From positions 19,781,360 through 19,845,359 of the forward strand of contig NC_063167.1 of assembly GCF_023159225.1 (NCBI RefSeq): DNA of 64,000 nt. Reading direction: 5' to 3'. A model generated the notes under the pieces. The model saw only the letters and a program-made list of their open reading frames with translations. It had not been told where the DNA came from and did not search any database. Below are positions 1 through 11,000 of the stretch, piece by piece. The translations under genes were made by a program, and so were the position numbers. The first letter of the stretch is position 1; each line of letters begins with the position of its first letter. Source of the DNA: Perognathus longimembris pacificus (lineage: Eukaryota > Chordata > Mammalia > Rodentia > Heteromyidae).

Positions 1-110
1 CAATAGAAACAAATATTTACCAAGTGCTTTTGAACTGCCCTCCTCACTGTTTTCGTTACTTTAGGAAAACCAACTCAGTGACTCCTGACAGGAATTTTGT
101 TTTGTTGGTT

Positions 111-520
111 TTTGTGCCAATAGTGGGGCTTGAACTCAGGGCCTTGCACTTACTTGGCTTTTTCCCTTTAAGGCTGGCGCTTTACCACTTGAGCCACATG
201 TCCACTTTTAGCCTTTGCTACTTGTAGAGAAGAGGCTCACACACTTGTCTGCTTGGTCTGGCTTCAAACTGGGATCCTCAGGGGGCTGGGGATATGGCCT
301 AGTGGCAAGAGTGCCTGCCTCATATATATGAGGCCCTGGGTTCGATTCCCCAGCACCACATATACAGAAAAATGGCCAGAAGTGGCGCTGTGGCTCAAGT
401 GGCAGAGTGCTAGCCTTGAGCAAAAAAAAAGCCAGGGACAGTGCTCAGGCCCTGAGTCCAAGCCCCAGGACTGGCCAAAAAAACAAAACTGGGATCCTCA
501 GTTCCCTCCTGAGGAAGTAG
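111..520 (-). repeat. B1-Geo composite SINE, interrupted
   Basis: Reverse-strand composite SINE: the right half comes first (ttgaactcaggg, ccacttgagccaca), followed by the Alu/B1-like head. It is split at 266-501 by a younger SINE, after which only a short remnant continues. Confidence 0.7.
282..485 (+). repeat. IDL-Geo SINE, full length
   Basis: ID-like left half (ggctggggatatggcctagt) followed by the right half and an A-rich tail. It is flanked by the 16-bp direct repeat aaactgggatcctcag at 266-281 and 486-501, so it is a clean insertion into the older SINE around it. Confidence 0.93.
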
Positions 521-544
521 GAAGAGCAGCCCCCCTACCCCACC

Positions 545-778
545 CCGCCTCAGTCCTGGGACTTGAACTCAGAGCCTGGGCACTGTCCCTGGGCTTCTTC
601 TGCTCAGAGTTAGTGCTCTGCCACTTGAGCCATAGCACCACTTCTGGATTTTTCTGAGTATTTTATGGGGACAAGATTTGCAAGGACTTTCCTGCCTGGG
701 CTAGCTTCGAACCACAATCCTCATATCTCAGTCTCCTGAGCAGCTGGGATTACAGGCATGAGCACTGGTGCCTGGCTG
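545..778 (-). repeat. B1-Geo composite SINE
   Basis: Complete reverse-strand copy running from the right half (cttgaactcagagcctggg) to the head end (gattacaggcatgagcac). Confidence 0.8.
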
Positions 779-951
779 GAACAGCAGCTCGCTAGGCCTA
801 CACATAATATTTGGGGATGGGGGGGTCCTGTATCAGGAGGCCACGTTGGCAGCAATTACTTTATTTCCTCAGTGAGAAAAACAAAGTGCAGAAAGAACAC
901 TTTACAAGTTCCCACAAGCAAGTAAAAAGCAGATTAAGACCTAAATTCAGG

Positions 952-1168
952 GGCTGGGAATATGGCCTAGTGGCAAGAGTCCTTGCCTCATAAACATGAA
1001 GCCCTGGGTTTGATTCCTCAGCACCACATATATACAAAAGGCCAGAAGTGGTGCTGTGGCTCAAGAGGCAGAGTGCTACCCTTGAGCAAAAAGAAGCCAG
1101 GGACAGTGCTCAGGCCCTGAGTCCAAGCCCCAGGACTGGCCAAAAAAATAAATAAATAAAATAAAAAA
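952..1168 (+). repeat. IDL-Geo SINE, full length
   Basis: Dimeric copy with an AAAT-rich tail. The TSD aagacctaaattcagg is at 936-951 and 1169-1184. Confidence 0.92.
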
Positions 1169-1184
1169 AAGACCTAAATTCAGG

Positions 1185-1762
1185 TCTGACCAACCCAGGA
1201 GCCCTGATTCTTGGAGCTGTAGGGGTTCATTGTGCCCCCAATGTGCAGAATTAAGTAGTAGCTAGATGAGTTCCTGAATCTTCTCTGTAACACGCACTGG
1301 AATCACAGTCAATGAAGCTAATTTGTTGAGCAAATGAAGTAAACACTTTACCTTGTCAACAATGCAATCTCTGAAGTTTTTAGAGCAAATGTCACCATAT
1401 CCTTCTGCGATTCAGTTCACTTGGCTACCTCCCTGGCTCTTGAACCTCAGCAAGCTGACAGACACTTGAAAAGAATTCCATTAGTGATATCAGCATGTGA
1501 TTAAGAATGGAAGACAGATGAAAGAGAGAAAGCAAAGGAACTACTGGAAGTTTCTATTAAACTGCTTAGGCTATTATCCTACTATCTTCCTCACTGTCAA
1601 CAATGCTATCTTTAGCCACTTAGAAACCTGGCCTTGCCTTCCCTCTCTTTGTGAAATATCCCTGGTGATATTTTTCCCCAAGTGTAAATGAGTCTTGATA
1701 TTGACCAAATCACTTCATTCTCACAACAACAATCTAAAGGAAATGCTGTTATCATCTCCATC
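1185..1762. other. unassigned non-repetitive sequence
   Basis: No recognisable gene, splice-flanked coding frame or repeat. The 64-codon open frame here shows no family features. Confidence 0.5.
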
Positions 1763-1810
1763 TTATTTCTTTCTTTCTTTCTTTCTTTCTTTCTTTTTTT
1801 TTTTTTTTTT
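1763..1810. repeat. (TTTC)n and poly-T tract
   Basis: About seven TTTC units run into a long T tract, which is the reversed tail of the following SINE. Confidence 0.85.
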
Positions 1811-2002
1811 GCCAGTCCTGGGGCTTGAACTCAGGGCCTAAGCACTGTTCCTGGCTTCTTTTTGCTCAAGGCTAGCACTCTGCCACTTTAGCCACAGCGC
1901 CACTTCTGGCCTTTTCTGTTTATCTGGTGCTGAGGAATCAAACCCAGGGCTTCATGCATGCTAGGCAGGCACTTTACCCCTTCCCAGCACATTCCCAGCC
2001 CC
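1811..2002 (-). repeat. IDL-Geo SINE
   Basis: Reverse copy starting gccagtcctggggcttgaac and ending at the ID-like end (acattcccagcccc). Confidence 0.88.
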
Positions 2003-2021
2003 TTCATCCTATTTCTTTTCT

Positions 2022-2112
2022 CTTTTGAAGGTTGGAGACCAGGACTCAAACTCAGTACCTGATGCTTTGCTCTCACTCATTGGCTTGTGCTCTACCAACA
2101 GAACCACACCTC
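2022..2112 (-). repeat. old ID-derived fragment
   Basis: A diverged reverse ID-like segment (gaccaggactcaaactcagt ... gctctaccaacagaaccaca). Confidence 0.5.
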
Positions 2113-2243
2113 TAATCACATCTCCATTTTATAGAGGAGAAAACTGAGGCAAAGAGAGGTAACGTGGTTTTCTCATGTGTCACATAGCTGATATGTGGTA
2201 ATGCTAGGATTCAAACTCATTGGGTCTGCCTTGAGAACCTAGA

Positions 2244-2271
2244 CTTGATTGATTGATTGATTGATTGATTT
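2244..2271. repeat. (TTGA)n microsatellite
   Basis: Six to seven tandem TTGA units directly before a B1 fragment. Confidence 0.85.
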
Positions 2272-2378
2272 TGTCCCCTGTTCTTACTATATGGCCCAGG
2301 CTGGCCTTGAACTTGCAATCCTCCTCTGCCCTTGCCTCTGGAGTGCTGAGATTTGGCATATACCACCACATCTGAACA
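2272..2378 (-). repeat. B1 monomer
   Basis: Reverse B1-like sequence with tggcccaggctggccttgaa and a degraded B1 5' end. Confidence 0.75.
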
Positions 2379-2519
2379 CTGCTACTTTGTAGTTTGGTAA
2401 CAAAGCTAAGTGAAGATGATTAGAAGTCTGTCACCGCACTAGAAATGAGAAGGGGATGTAGAGGAATAAGTTTTATAGAATCTTTGTGTTCCAGCAGTAT
2501 AGAAAAGAAATAATCTGGG

Positions 2520-2719
2520 CTGGGAATATGGCCTAGTGGCAAGAGTGCTTGCTTCCTATACATGAGGCCCTGGGTTCAATTCCTTAGCACCACATATATA
2601 GAAAAGGCCAGAAGTGGTGCTGTAGATCACGTGGTAGAGTGCTAGCCTTGAGCAAAAAGAAGCCAGGGATAGTTCTCAGGCCCTGAGTTCAAGCCCCAGG
2701 ACTGGCCAAAAAAAAAAAG
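2520..2719 (+). repeat. IDL-Geo SINE
   Basis: Complete dimer from gggctgggaatatggcctag to actggcc plus an A tract. Confidence 0.9.
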
Positions 2720-3029
2720 ATGGAATATGCTGACCACCCAGTGGTCATGGAGTGAGAAGGGTCCTAGGGAAAACTGGAGTACTAACAAGAGGAGAATGAA
2801 TGCTGAGTTGGCAAAAAGATAGATGTCCAGTCCAGAAATTCAAGTAATGATACCCATAACTATAATCCATTGTAATAAACAGCATAATGGGAGGGTACCA
2901 GTACTGAAGGAATGCATAAGAAGTACCCAAGGAGGAGGGAGTAGCATGTAAACTGGGATTAAGGAGGAAATACCCAGGGCAATGAGGGTATGAGGTGGAG
3001 AAGTTGGTTGTACAATTTTTATTTCATTT

Positions 3030-3215
3030 AGTTTTATTTTGCCAGTCCTGGGGCCTGGGCACTGTCCTTGAGCTTCTTTTGCTCAAGGCTAGCACTCTAC
3101 CACTTTAGCCACAGAGCCACTTCTGGCCTTTTCTGTTTATCTGGTGCTGAGGTATCAAACCCAGGGCTTCATGCATGCTAGGCAAGCACTCTACCACTAA
3201 GCCACATTCCCAGCC
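3030..3215 (-). repeat. IDL-Geo SINE, internal deletion
   Basis: Reverse copy lacking the usual cttgaactcagg segment between the tail end and gcctgggcactgtcc. Confidence 0.82.
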
Positions 3216-3324
3216 CATATTTCTTGAAATATGTGAGACTGTGGCCTCAGTATTCATAGGGTCAGTGAGAAGGTAGGTGATGGGTCTGACAGGGTGCCTT
3301 GAAGTAAGATGGAGTTGGGATGGG

Positions 3325-3422
3325 AGAAGAATTGTAATTTCAGCACTTGGGAAGCTGAAGCATGAGGATCACAAGTTTGAGAGCAGCCTGGACTACATAG
3401 CAAGTCTACATCTCAAAATAAA
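3325..3422 (+). repeat. B1 monomer
   Basis: Forward B1-like sequence (tcagcacttgggaagctgaa ... gcagcctggactacatagca), with no attached right half. Confidence 0.75.
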
Positions 3423-3860
3423 GCTGGGCACTGGTGACTCACGCCTGTCATCCTAGCTACCCAAGAGGTTGAGATCTGAGGATTGTTGTTTGAAGCTAGC
3501 CTGGAGATTCTTATCTCCGATTAATCAACAGAAAGCCAGGGCTAGGAATATGGCCTAGTGGCAAGAGTGCTTGACTCGTGTACATGAAGCCCTGGGTTCG
3601 ATTCCCCAGCACCACATATATAGAAAAATGGCCAGAAGGGGCGCTGTGGCTCAAGTGGCAGAGTGCTAGCCTTGAGCAAAGAGAAGCCAGGGACAGTGCT
3701 CAGGCCCTGAGTCCACGGCCCAGGACTGGCAAAAATAAATAAATAAATAAAATAAAAAGCCAGAATTGGAGCTATTGCTCAAGTAAGAGCACCAGTCTTG
3801 AGTGAGAAAGTTGAGCAAGAGTACAAGACCAAGTTCAAGCCCAAATTCTGCTGCATTTAC
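3423..3860 (+). repeat. B1-Geo composite SINE, interrupted
   Basis: The B1-like head is at 3423-3539 and the right half at about 3764-3860. They are separated by a younger IDL-Geo copy inserted close to the junction of the two halves. Confidence 0.78.
3540..3755 (+). repeat. IDL-Geo SINE nested in a B1-Geo SINE
   Basis: Complete dimer with an AAAT-rich tail. The TSD aaagccag at 3532-3539 and 3756-3763 lies inside the older element. Confidence 0.88.
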
Positions 3861-4890
3861 ACACACATATAAAAGGCTGAGGATATAGCTCCTGCCTGGC
3901 ATTCACAAGGTGTCCTTGAATGACAGATCTCCAAGGATGAAAGAAGGGGTCTCTACAATAGCCTACTGGCCCATCAATCTTGGCAAAGTCATAACCACCA
4001 TCCTTTTTGAATTGCCAGGTGCTATATGTATGTAACAGATTTTTTAAAATTGCTATTTAAAACCACAAGAAGCTTGAAGCTACTTTTTTGTCTGTTCAGG
4101 GAGTGGCATAATTTTTCTCTGGGTAGATGGTTCTTTGTTTAGGAAAATACTTAATAAGTTGCTTTGGCATAAAAAATGATGTTCCCCAGGGCTAGGACAA
4201 GACAAAAGAACACTACATTGCTTTGCAAATTACAGTGGGGAAATGTGGCTGTGGGAAGAGGGAGGGAGCAGGAACTGGAGGAAGGGAGATTTAGAGGCTC
4301 TTTGTTGTTGGGGAGTCTCTGTTGTTTTTGTTTTCTCAGGCTCCTTCAATTAGAGAACCACCCCTTTGCCTTGCTGATCTCCCTTGTTCTTCGGGGTTTC
4401 ACGTTTCAAAAAGAAAATCATTTCCTCTTATCACAAAACCTTCAAAAAGAATGAGGGCAAGCTGTCGACATAGAATAAGACACTGGATATATTGTAAAAG
4501 GGGAGAGACCTGCCGACTAGCTGTATTGTATAATCATACAACCCCATTTAAAGGAAAACACAGAAAAACAAGGTCATATATATGTATGCGCACTTGAATA
4601 TATTATGGAAAATTCCTAGAGAAGTACCTAAAATGACATCAACAGCTGCTACCCTCTGTGTGTGGGGGGGAGGGGGTGGATAATTAGGAGCTTCTATTTT
4701 CAATTTACCCTCCTTACTTTTAAACATTTATCATGAGGTTTTTGTCCCTTTTTAAAGACTTTTCCTCTACTTAGCCTTCTCTGATTTTTTTTTTTTAATA
4801 TAGCAGATCAGGTCCTGGTGGCATCCTGTCCTCCTTTGTGACTCTAGCCCCTTTGTAAGCACAAGTATTTGCTATATTAGTTGAGTAAGT
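3861..4890. other. unassigned non-repetitive sequence
   Basis: Holds short homopolymer runs (for example a G-rich run near 4665) but no coding frame with recognisable homology and no SINE. Confidence 0.5.
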
Positions 4891-4894
4891 GGAC

Positions 4895-5093
4895 TTGTTT
4901 GTTTGCCAGTCCTGGGGACTGGGACTCATGGCCTGAGCACTGATCCTGGCTTCTTTTTGCTCAAGGCTAGCACTCTACCACTTGAGCCACAGCACCACTC
5001 TCGGCCTTTTCTGTGTATGTGGTGGTCAGGAATCAAATCCAGGGCTTTATGCATGCTAGGCCAGCACTCTACCACTAGGCCATATTCCCAGCC
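4895..5093 (-). repeat. IDL-Geo SINE
   Basis: Reverse copy. The flank aagtgga occurs on both sides (near 4885 and at 5094). Confidence 0.86.
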
Positions 5094-5972
5094 CAAGTGG
5101 ATTCTTTTTTACCTTCCGAGTTTTCTGCTGGTTGGCTTTGAATCTTCCAGAGAAAAGGAGAGAACAGCTAGGCCCCACCTGTGTGTGCTACTATCCAGAC
5201 CCAGCTCACAGCATTCCTGCTAATTCCCCACTAGGGGCTGAGTGAGATCTCTCTTTCTTGTTCTAGAGAAAAGTGGAAAAGCAGCAGTTCCTGTCCTTCT
5301 CCCATCTCTGCCTTCCAGGGACACCAACAACGGAGGAGAGGTGCAAGCAGGTGGCAAGCCAATTACTGGAAGGGGCCAGGGCATCCTGGTTGACCTTGGC
5401 AGAAACAGACATTGCTTCCCTTCCATCTTTCTTTTCTTTCTAGCAGCCAGGGGAGGAGGGAATAAAGGCCTAATTGCTTTCACCTTGAGAAAAAAAAATC
5501 TGTTGCTGACCATGTGCTGAGAGAATCACTCAGTTATCCAGCAGGGGGGCTGGAAATTATATCAGATCGAGATGGCTGACATTTTCCCTGAGGCTCTCTG
5601 ACTAACAACCCATAAGAAGAGAGGCACTTGGCCTCATATCCCTCCCTGCTCTGCCCTACCAATCACACAGTGTCAGCTGAGCTCACTTATTTCTGCCCTA
5701 ACCCCACAAGGAACTGCATGCCAGCTTCTGCCCCACCCAGCCTGCTGTCATGAAGATCCTGCCTTTACTAAGTCTTGCTCAGGCCACAATTAAGGCCGCA
5801 GGGAAAGAACAAGAGAGGGAGAGAGAGAGCTGTCACACAGGCTCCCTGACTGCCAGGTGGATGCCTCTACTGAATCAGCTAGCCTCATCCTGCAGAGTTG
5901 AGACAGGAAAAGTGATACCAGCCTCAGAACCACTAGGGAGAGACACTGGCCAGTCACATGTGCCTGATTCTG
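5094..5972. other. unassigned non-repetitive sequence
   Basis: Overlapping open frames of about 90-120 codons are present on both strands, but none shows a known domain or consistent splice signals. A (GA)n run sits near 5816-5830. Confidence 0.45.
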
Positions 5973-5985
5973 CCAGGATACTTCT

Positions 5986-5990
5986 TTGTA

Positions 5991-6024
<34 letters not shown>

Positions 6025-6218
6025 CAGTCCTGGGGCTTGGACTCAGGGCCTGAGCACTGTCCCTGGCTTCCTTTTTGCTCAAGGCTAGCACTCTGCCACT
6101 TGAGCCACAGCGCCACTCCTGGCCATTTTCTATATATGTGGTGCTGAGGAATCAAACCTAGGGCTTCGTGTATGTATACAAGGCAAGCAACTCTACCACC
6201 AGGCCATATTCCCAGCCC
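5986..6218 (-). repeat. IDL-Geo SINE
   Basis: Reverse copy with a T tract of more than 20. The TSD aggatacttct is near 5975-5985 and at 6219-6229. Confidence 0.9.
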
Positions 6219-6249
6219 AGGATACTTCTGACAATTAAGGTAGTGGATG

Positions 6250-6466
6250 GGGGCTGGGAATATGGCCTAGTGGCAAGTGTGCTTGCCTCCTACACATGAA
6301 GCTCTCGGTTCGATTCCCCAGCACCACATATATGGAAAACGGCCAGAAGGGGCACTGTGGCTCAGGTGGCAGAGTGCTAGCCTTGAGCGGGAAGAAGCCA
6401 GGGACAGTGCTCAGGCCCTGAGTCCAAGGCCCAGGACTGGCAAAAAAAAAAAAAAAAAAAAAAAAA
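6250..6466 (+). repeat. IDL-Geo SINE, ctctcggttc subfamily
   Basis: Has the variants gaagctctcggttcgattcc, atatatggaaaacggcc and gagcgggaagaagcc, shared with the copy at 50704. The TSD aaggtagtggatg is at 6237-6249 and 6467-6479. Confidence 0.93.
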
Positions 6467-6727
6467 AAGGTAGTGGATGAACTCATGTTTTCTCCATCCT
6501 CCAGGAAAAGCAAGTTCAAAAGCTACACTGTCCCCAATGCCTGGGGTAAAGCCAAGGATGTGATAAAGATGAAGCTCTTTAATACATCAGTCTTCCAGTG
6601 AGAATAATGTTATAAAGGCAACCAACGGAAGCTAGCAACGAGTAAATGACTTACAAAGCTTCGAGTCATTTGCTGGCCCTCTAATGGGACCCATATAGAA
6701 ATTTCCTTTAAGAAATGCTAGGCCAAG

Positions 6728-7014
6728 AGTTAGGTGCTAGTGGCTCACCTCTGTAATCCTAGATACTCAGGAGGCTGAGATCTGAGAATTATGGTTTGAA
6801 GCCAGCAGGAAAAGTCTATGAGACTTATCTCCAATTAACTACCAGAAAACTTGAGATGGCATTGTGGCTCAAAGTGGTAGAATGTTAGCCTTGAGCAAAA
6901 GAGCTCAGGGAGGAAGTGGTGCTATGGCTCAAGTGTTAGAACACTAGCCTTGAGCTGAAGAGCTCAGGGACAGCACCCAGGTCCAGAGTTCAAGCTCCAC
7001 TACTGACAAAAAAA
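6728..7014 (+). repeat. B1-Geo composite SINE with duplicated right half
   Basis: B1-like head followed by two successive starts of the right half: tggctcaaagtggtagaatg, and about 75 bases later tggctcaagtgttagaacac. Confidence 0.72.
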
Positions 7015-7215
7015 ATGGGGATGTGGCTAGTGGAAGGGTGCTTGTCTAGCATGCATGAAGCCCTGGGTTTGATTTCTCAGTACCACATACCCAGAAAAAG
7101 CCAGAAGTAGCGCTATGGCTTAAGTGGTAGACACCAGCTAGCCTTGAGCAAAAGAAGCCCAGGGACAGTACCTAGGCCCTGAGTTTAAGCCCTAGGACCA
7201 ATCAAAAGAAAGAAA
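7015..7215 (+). repeat. IDL-Geo SINE, diverged
   Basis: Forward dimer with several substitutions and an (AAAG)n tail, abutting SINEs on both sides. Confidence 0.78.
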
Positions 7216-7219
7216 GAAA

Positions 7220-7405
7220 TCTGTGGCTCATGCTACTAAGGAGGCTGAGATCTGAGGATCATAGTTCAAAGCTAGCCTGGGCAAGAAAGTCTATGAAACT
7301 ATTATCTTCAATTAACCACCACCACCAAAAAAAAAAGCCAGAAGTGGACCTGTGGCTTTAGTGGTAGAGTACCAACCTTGAGGGGAAAAGTTCAAGCGAT
7401 CTAGT
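7220..7405 (+). repeat. B1-Geo composite SINE, truncated
   Basis: Shortened B1-like head, an internal A run, and the start of the right half (gtggctttagtggtagagta). Confidence 0.65.
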
Positions 7406-7805
7406 TTAAACAGCTGATTCTAATCCATCCTGAATATTGCAAGCTTCCTGTAAAGGTCACGTTGAGCATAAAAGATATTCTCTTTCCCCACCCTCTCACC
7501 TCCACTCAAAATCCTATTAAGGCTTTTTCCTTCCTACAGTAGACTCCGAGCAGTTGAGACCTTTCATGTACAATTGCCCAGATTCCACTTTCCACCAGGC
7601 TTCATCCAGATTCCTTATTCCATACATGCCTTATCCATGTCCACCCTCTTTCCTTTGCATTTGTAGCTTCTTCTACTTGGAAAGCCCTTCCATTATTTTT
7701 CTTATTTAAATTCAATCTAACCTTCAAAACCTGGCTCAAAACTCCTTCCTGAAGCCTTCTCAGACCACAGACCAGTCAGTTCATAGCAATCACTTCCTCT
7801 GAGTT
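7406..7805. other. unassigned non-repetitive sequence
   Basis: Pyrimidine-rich on the + strand. No recognisable coding or repeat family. Confidence 0.45.
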
Positions 7806-8044
7806 CATTTATTATTTATGCCAGTACTTAGGCTTGAACTCAGGGCTTGGGCATGGTCCCTTAGCTTTTTCACTCAAAACTAGCACTCTACCATTTGGGC
7901 TGAAGCTCTATTTCCAACTTTCTGGTGGCTAATAGGAGATAAGAGTCTCATGGATTTGTTTGCCTGGGCTGGCTTCTAACTATAATCCTCTGACCTCAGC
8001 CCCTGGAATAGCCAAAATTACAGGGCTAAGCCACCAGCTCTCAG
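7806..8044 (-). repeat. B1-Geo composite SINE
   Basis: Reverse copy from gccagtacttaggcttgaac to the head end (aagccaccagctctcag). Confidence 0.72.
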
Positions 8045-8333
8045 TTTCTGAATTCCTTTAGAGGATGGTGAGAATGTGGGAATGAAGACGTGGCTGTCAG
8101 AGGAATTGCCCACTGCCTGCTGGCATACCTGCCTTGGCCTTCTACTTATACCCTAAGGCAGAGATGGAATCTTCTACATCCTCCTGGATGACAGAGCATG
8201 TTTTGGAGCTGAACAGACATGTTCATATTCTAGTCTGTTGCTTTCCTACTGGTTATAAACTCTTGGCAAGTGATCCAATTTCTCCAAGCCTTGTTTCCTT
8301 TATTTGGAAAATAGGGGTCAAAAGGCCTCATTA

Positions 8334-8543
8334 GGGCTTGGAACATGGCCTAGTGGCAAGAGTGCTTGCCTCACATACATGAAGCCCTGGGTTCGATTCC
8401 CCAGCACCACATATATAGAAAACTGCCAGAAGTGGCACTGTGGCTCAAGTGGCAGAGTGCTAGCCTTGAGCAAAAAGAGAAGGCAGGGACAGTGCTCAGG
8501 CCCTGAGTCCAAGGCCCAGGACCAAAAAAAAAAAAAAAAAAAA
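8334..8543 (+). repeat. IDL-Geo SINE
   Basis: Complete dimer. The TSD aaaggcctcatta is at 8321-8333 and 8544-8556. Confidence 0.93.
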
Positions 8544-9007
8544 AAAGGCCTCATTAAGTTAGGAAGATTAAATGATAACATAGGCAAACAACATTCAATA
8601 TAAGGTAGAGATTATTATAGTTCCTGGCAGCCTGCAGTCTAAGAATTACTTATCCAGCCCTACACCTCTGCATAGCCAAATAGTAATTGACATAGACTGT
8701 GATATTTTACTATAGGTATATGCATTTCCAAAACAGTTCATATTCCAACTTTGCATTTTTATAAATGGTACCACTGTTCCAAGGTTCTCAAGCTTAAATC
8801 TTGGCAATCCACTCAGTTTTTGCTGTTCTTTCATGGGCCAAACCCATTGGCACTAAACCATTAGCTGTCTCTAACTGTTCTGAGAATGTCTTCACTCCCC
8901 ATTGGGACGATAAATGCTTTGAGAGCAGGAACTTACACAGCCATTGTGTCTATTACAACTGGCTTAAAGCAAATACATATTTATCTTCTAAAAAGATTCA
9001 GTCAACA

Positions 9008-9121
9008 GGAAATGTTGGCATGGCTCAAGTGGTAGAATGCCAACTCTAGTGAAAAATCTGAGAGTCCAAAGCCCTAAGTTCAAGCCCCAATACCAGCACA
9101 AGCACACAAACAAAAAAAAAG
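9008..9121 (+). repeat. solitary Geo-type right half
   Basis: Only the right half is seen: tggctcaagtggtagaatg, then agttcaagccccaatacc and an A tail, with no ID or B1 head. Confidence 0.6.
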
Positions 9122-9147
9122 GATTCCATCAACAAATTACTTTACAG

Positions 9148-9330
9148 CGGGCAGGGAATGTGGCTTAGTGGCAAAGTGCTTGCCTAGCATTCATGAAGCC
9201 CTGGGTTCCCAAATAAACAGAAAAAGCCAGAAGTGGCGCTATGGCTCAAGTGGTAGAATGCTAGCCTTAAGCAAAAGAAGCTCAGGGACAGTGTTCAGGC
9301 CCTGAGTTCAAGCCTTAGGACTGGCAAAAT
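9148..9330 (+). repeat. IDL-Geo SINE, internal deletion
   Basis: The left half lacks the segment holding its B box (gggttcccaaataaaca replaces the usual gggttcgattcc...). Confidence 0.8.
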
Positions 9331-9409
9331 AATCATCACAATAACTAATAATAATCATAATAATTTATAGGGGCAAAGGTGAAGGAAAGAAAAGGAGGGG
9401 GGGAAAAAG

Positions 9410-9642
9410 GCCTGGCACTGGTGGCTCACATCTATAATCAGAAATCTGAAGTTTGAGGATTGCAGTTCAAAGCTAGCTCAGGCAGAAAAGTTTATGAAAC
9501 TCTGATCTCAAATTAACTAACCCCCTCCCCCGCCAAAAAAGGAAGTAGAGCTGTGGTTCAAGTGGTAGAGGGATAGCCTTGAGCAACAAAGCTAAGGGAC
9601 AATGTGCAGGCCCTGAGTTCAAGCTCTAGGATTGGCACACAC
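9410..9642 (+). repeat. B1-Geo composite SINE
   Basis: Head with cactggtggctcacatctat, linker ttaactaacccc, then the right half ending gagttcaagctctagg. Confidence 0.78.
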
Positions 9643-9742
9643 AACAAATTGAAAACCAAATATAAGTAATGTATAAATATATCAAGTGATGATGAAGTCC
9701 AGCCTCCCTGGCTATTTCCTTTTCTCAAAGGTAACAACTGGG

Positions 9743-9947
9743 GGGGCTGGGGATATGGCCTAGTGGCAAGAGTGCCTGCTTCATATACATGAGGCCCTGG
9801 GTTTGATTCCCCAGCACCACATGTACAGAAAATGGCCAGAAGTGGCGCTGTGACTCAAGTGGCAGAGTGCTAGCCTTGAGCAAAAAGAAGCCAGGGACAG
9901 TGCTCAGGCCTTGAGTCCAAGCCCCAGGACTGGCCAAAAAAAAAAAA
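9743..9947 (+). repeat. IDL-Geo SINE
   Basis: Complete dimer. The TSD aaaggtaacaactgg is at about 9728-9742 and 9948-9962. Confidence 0.93.
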
Positions 9948-10351
9948 AAGGTAACAACTGGGAACACTTTGGTGGATTTCCCTCCATAAGTTTTTCTGTT
10001 ACACTGGGAATTACAGCATATACTAAGAATATGAAAATAATCTTTTTAAAATAATTGTTTCTTTTAGTTTTTATATGCCCCTAAATAGCTATTGGGAGAA
10101 GAAACTAAAATAAATCCAGGATGTGAAGTAAAGGAGTAAACTTTAAATCTGTTCCAGAGTACTTTGAGAACTCCATTAGAGAGTACTTAGGACACTGTGC
10201 AATTTATATACCTGTGTCTCCCAGCTAGCTGTGCACTAGATAGCAACTAACATTAATTTTTATATTCCCAATACCTAATTTGCATATCCAGGAGTATTCA
10301 ATAAATGTTGAGTAAAAAAATGACTTAAATTTCATCTTCAATCCTCTTATC

Positions 10352-10597
10352 GTTTGTTGTTGTTGTTGCCAGTCCTAGAGCTTGAACTCAGGGCCTAAGC
10401 ACTATCCCTGGGCTTCTTTTGCTCAAAGCTAGTGCTCTACCACTTGAGCCCCAGCTCCACTTCCAGCTTTTCTTGTGGTTTATTGCAGATAAGAGTTTCA
10501 CAGACATGCCTACTTGGACTGGCTTTAAACTGTAATCCTCTGATTTCAGCCTCCTGCGTAGCTAGGATTACAGGTGTGAGCCACTGGCACCCAACAT
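10352..10597 (-). repeat. B1-Geo composite SINE
   Basis: Reverse copy beginning with (TTG)n and ending gtgtgagccactggcaccca. Confidence 0.78.
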
Positions 10598-10627
10598 CCT
10601 CTTAATGTTTTATGACTATTATTTTTA

Positions 10628-10838
10628 TCTTTTTTTTGCTAGTACCCAGGTTTGAACTCAGGAACACACTCTTGCATGATTTGCTTGCTTGGTTGACATT
10701 CTACCATTTGAGCCATGCCTCCAGACCTGCTTTTTTCTGGTTACTTTGGAGATGGAGTTTCATGGATTTTTCAGCAATTATCTGGATCTCAGCCTCCTGA
10801 GTATCTAGGATTTCCAACATGAGCCACTAGCACCTGTC
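10628..10838 (-). repeat. B1-Geo composite SINE, old
   Basis: A strongly diverged reverse copy (gtttgaactcaggaacac ... atgagccactagcacctg). Confidence 0.6.
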
Positions 10839-11000
10839 AATTTTTAATAAACTCAGATAAATTTTCAGAAATTTATAATTCACCTTTAAATGATAGGTCT
10901 TTCAGTCAGGGTCTCAGCAGGAGACTCTAGTACACAGATACAGAAAGTTTAATGAAGGAACTATTCAATAAATAGGCCAGGGTAAAAAGAATCAAAATGG

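Noticed and set aside
253..657. Many 60-160-codon open frames with recurring peptides (for example [43 protein letters not shown])
   Set aside because: The same peptides recur at dozens of sites on both strands because they are six-frame translations of IDL-Geo SINEs, not a gene family.
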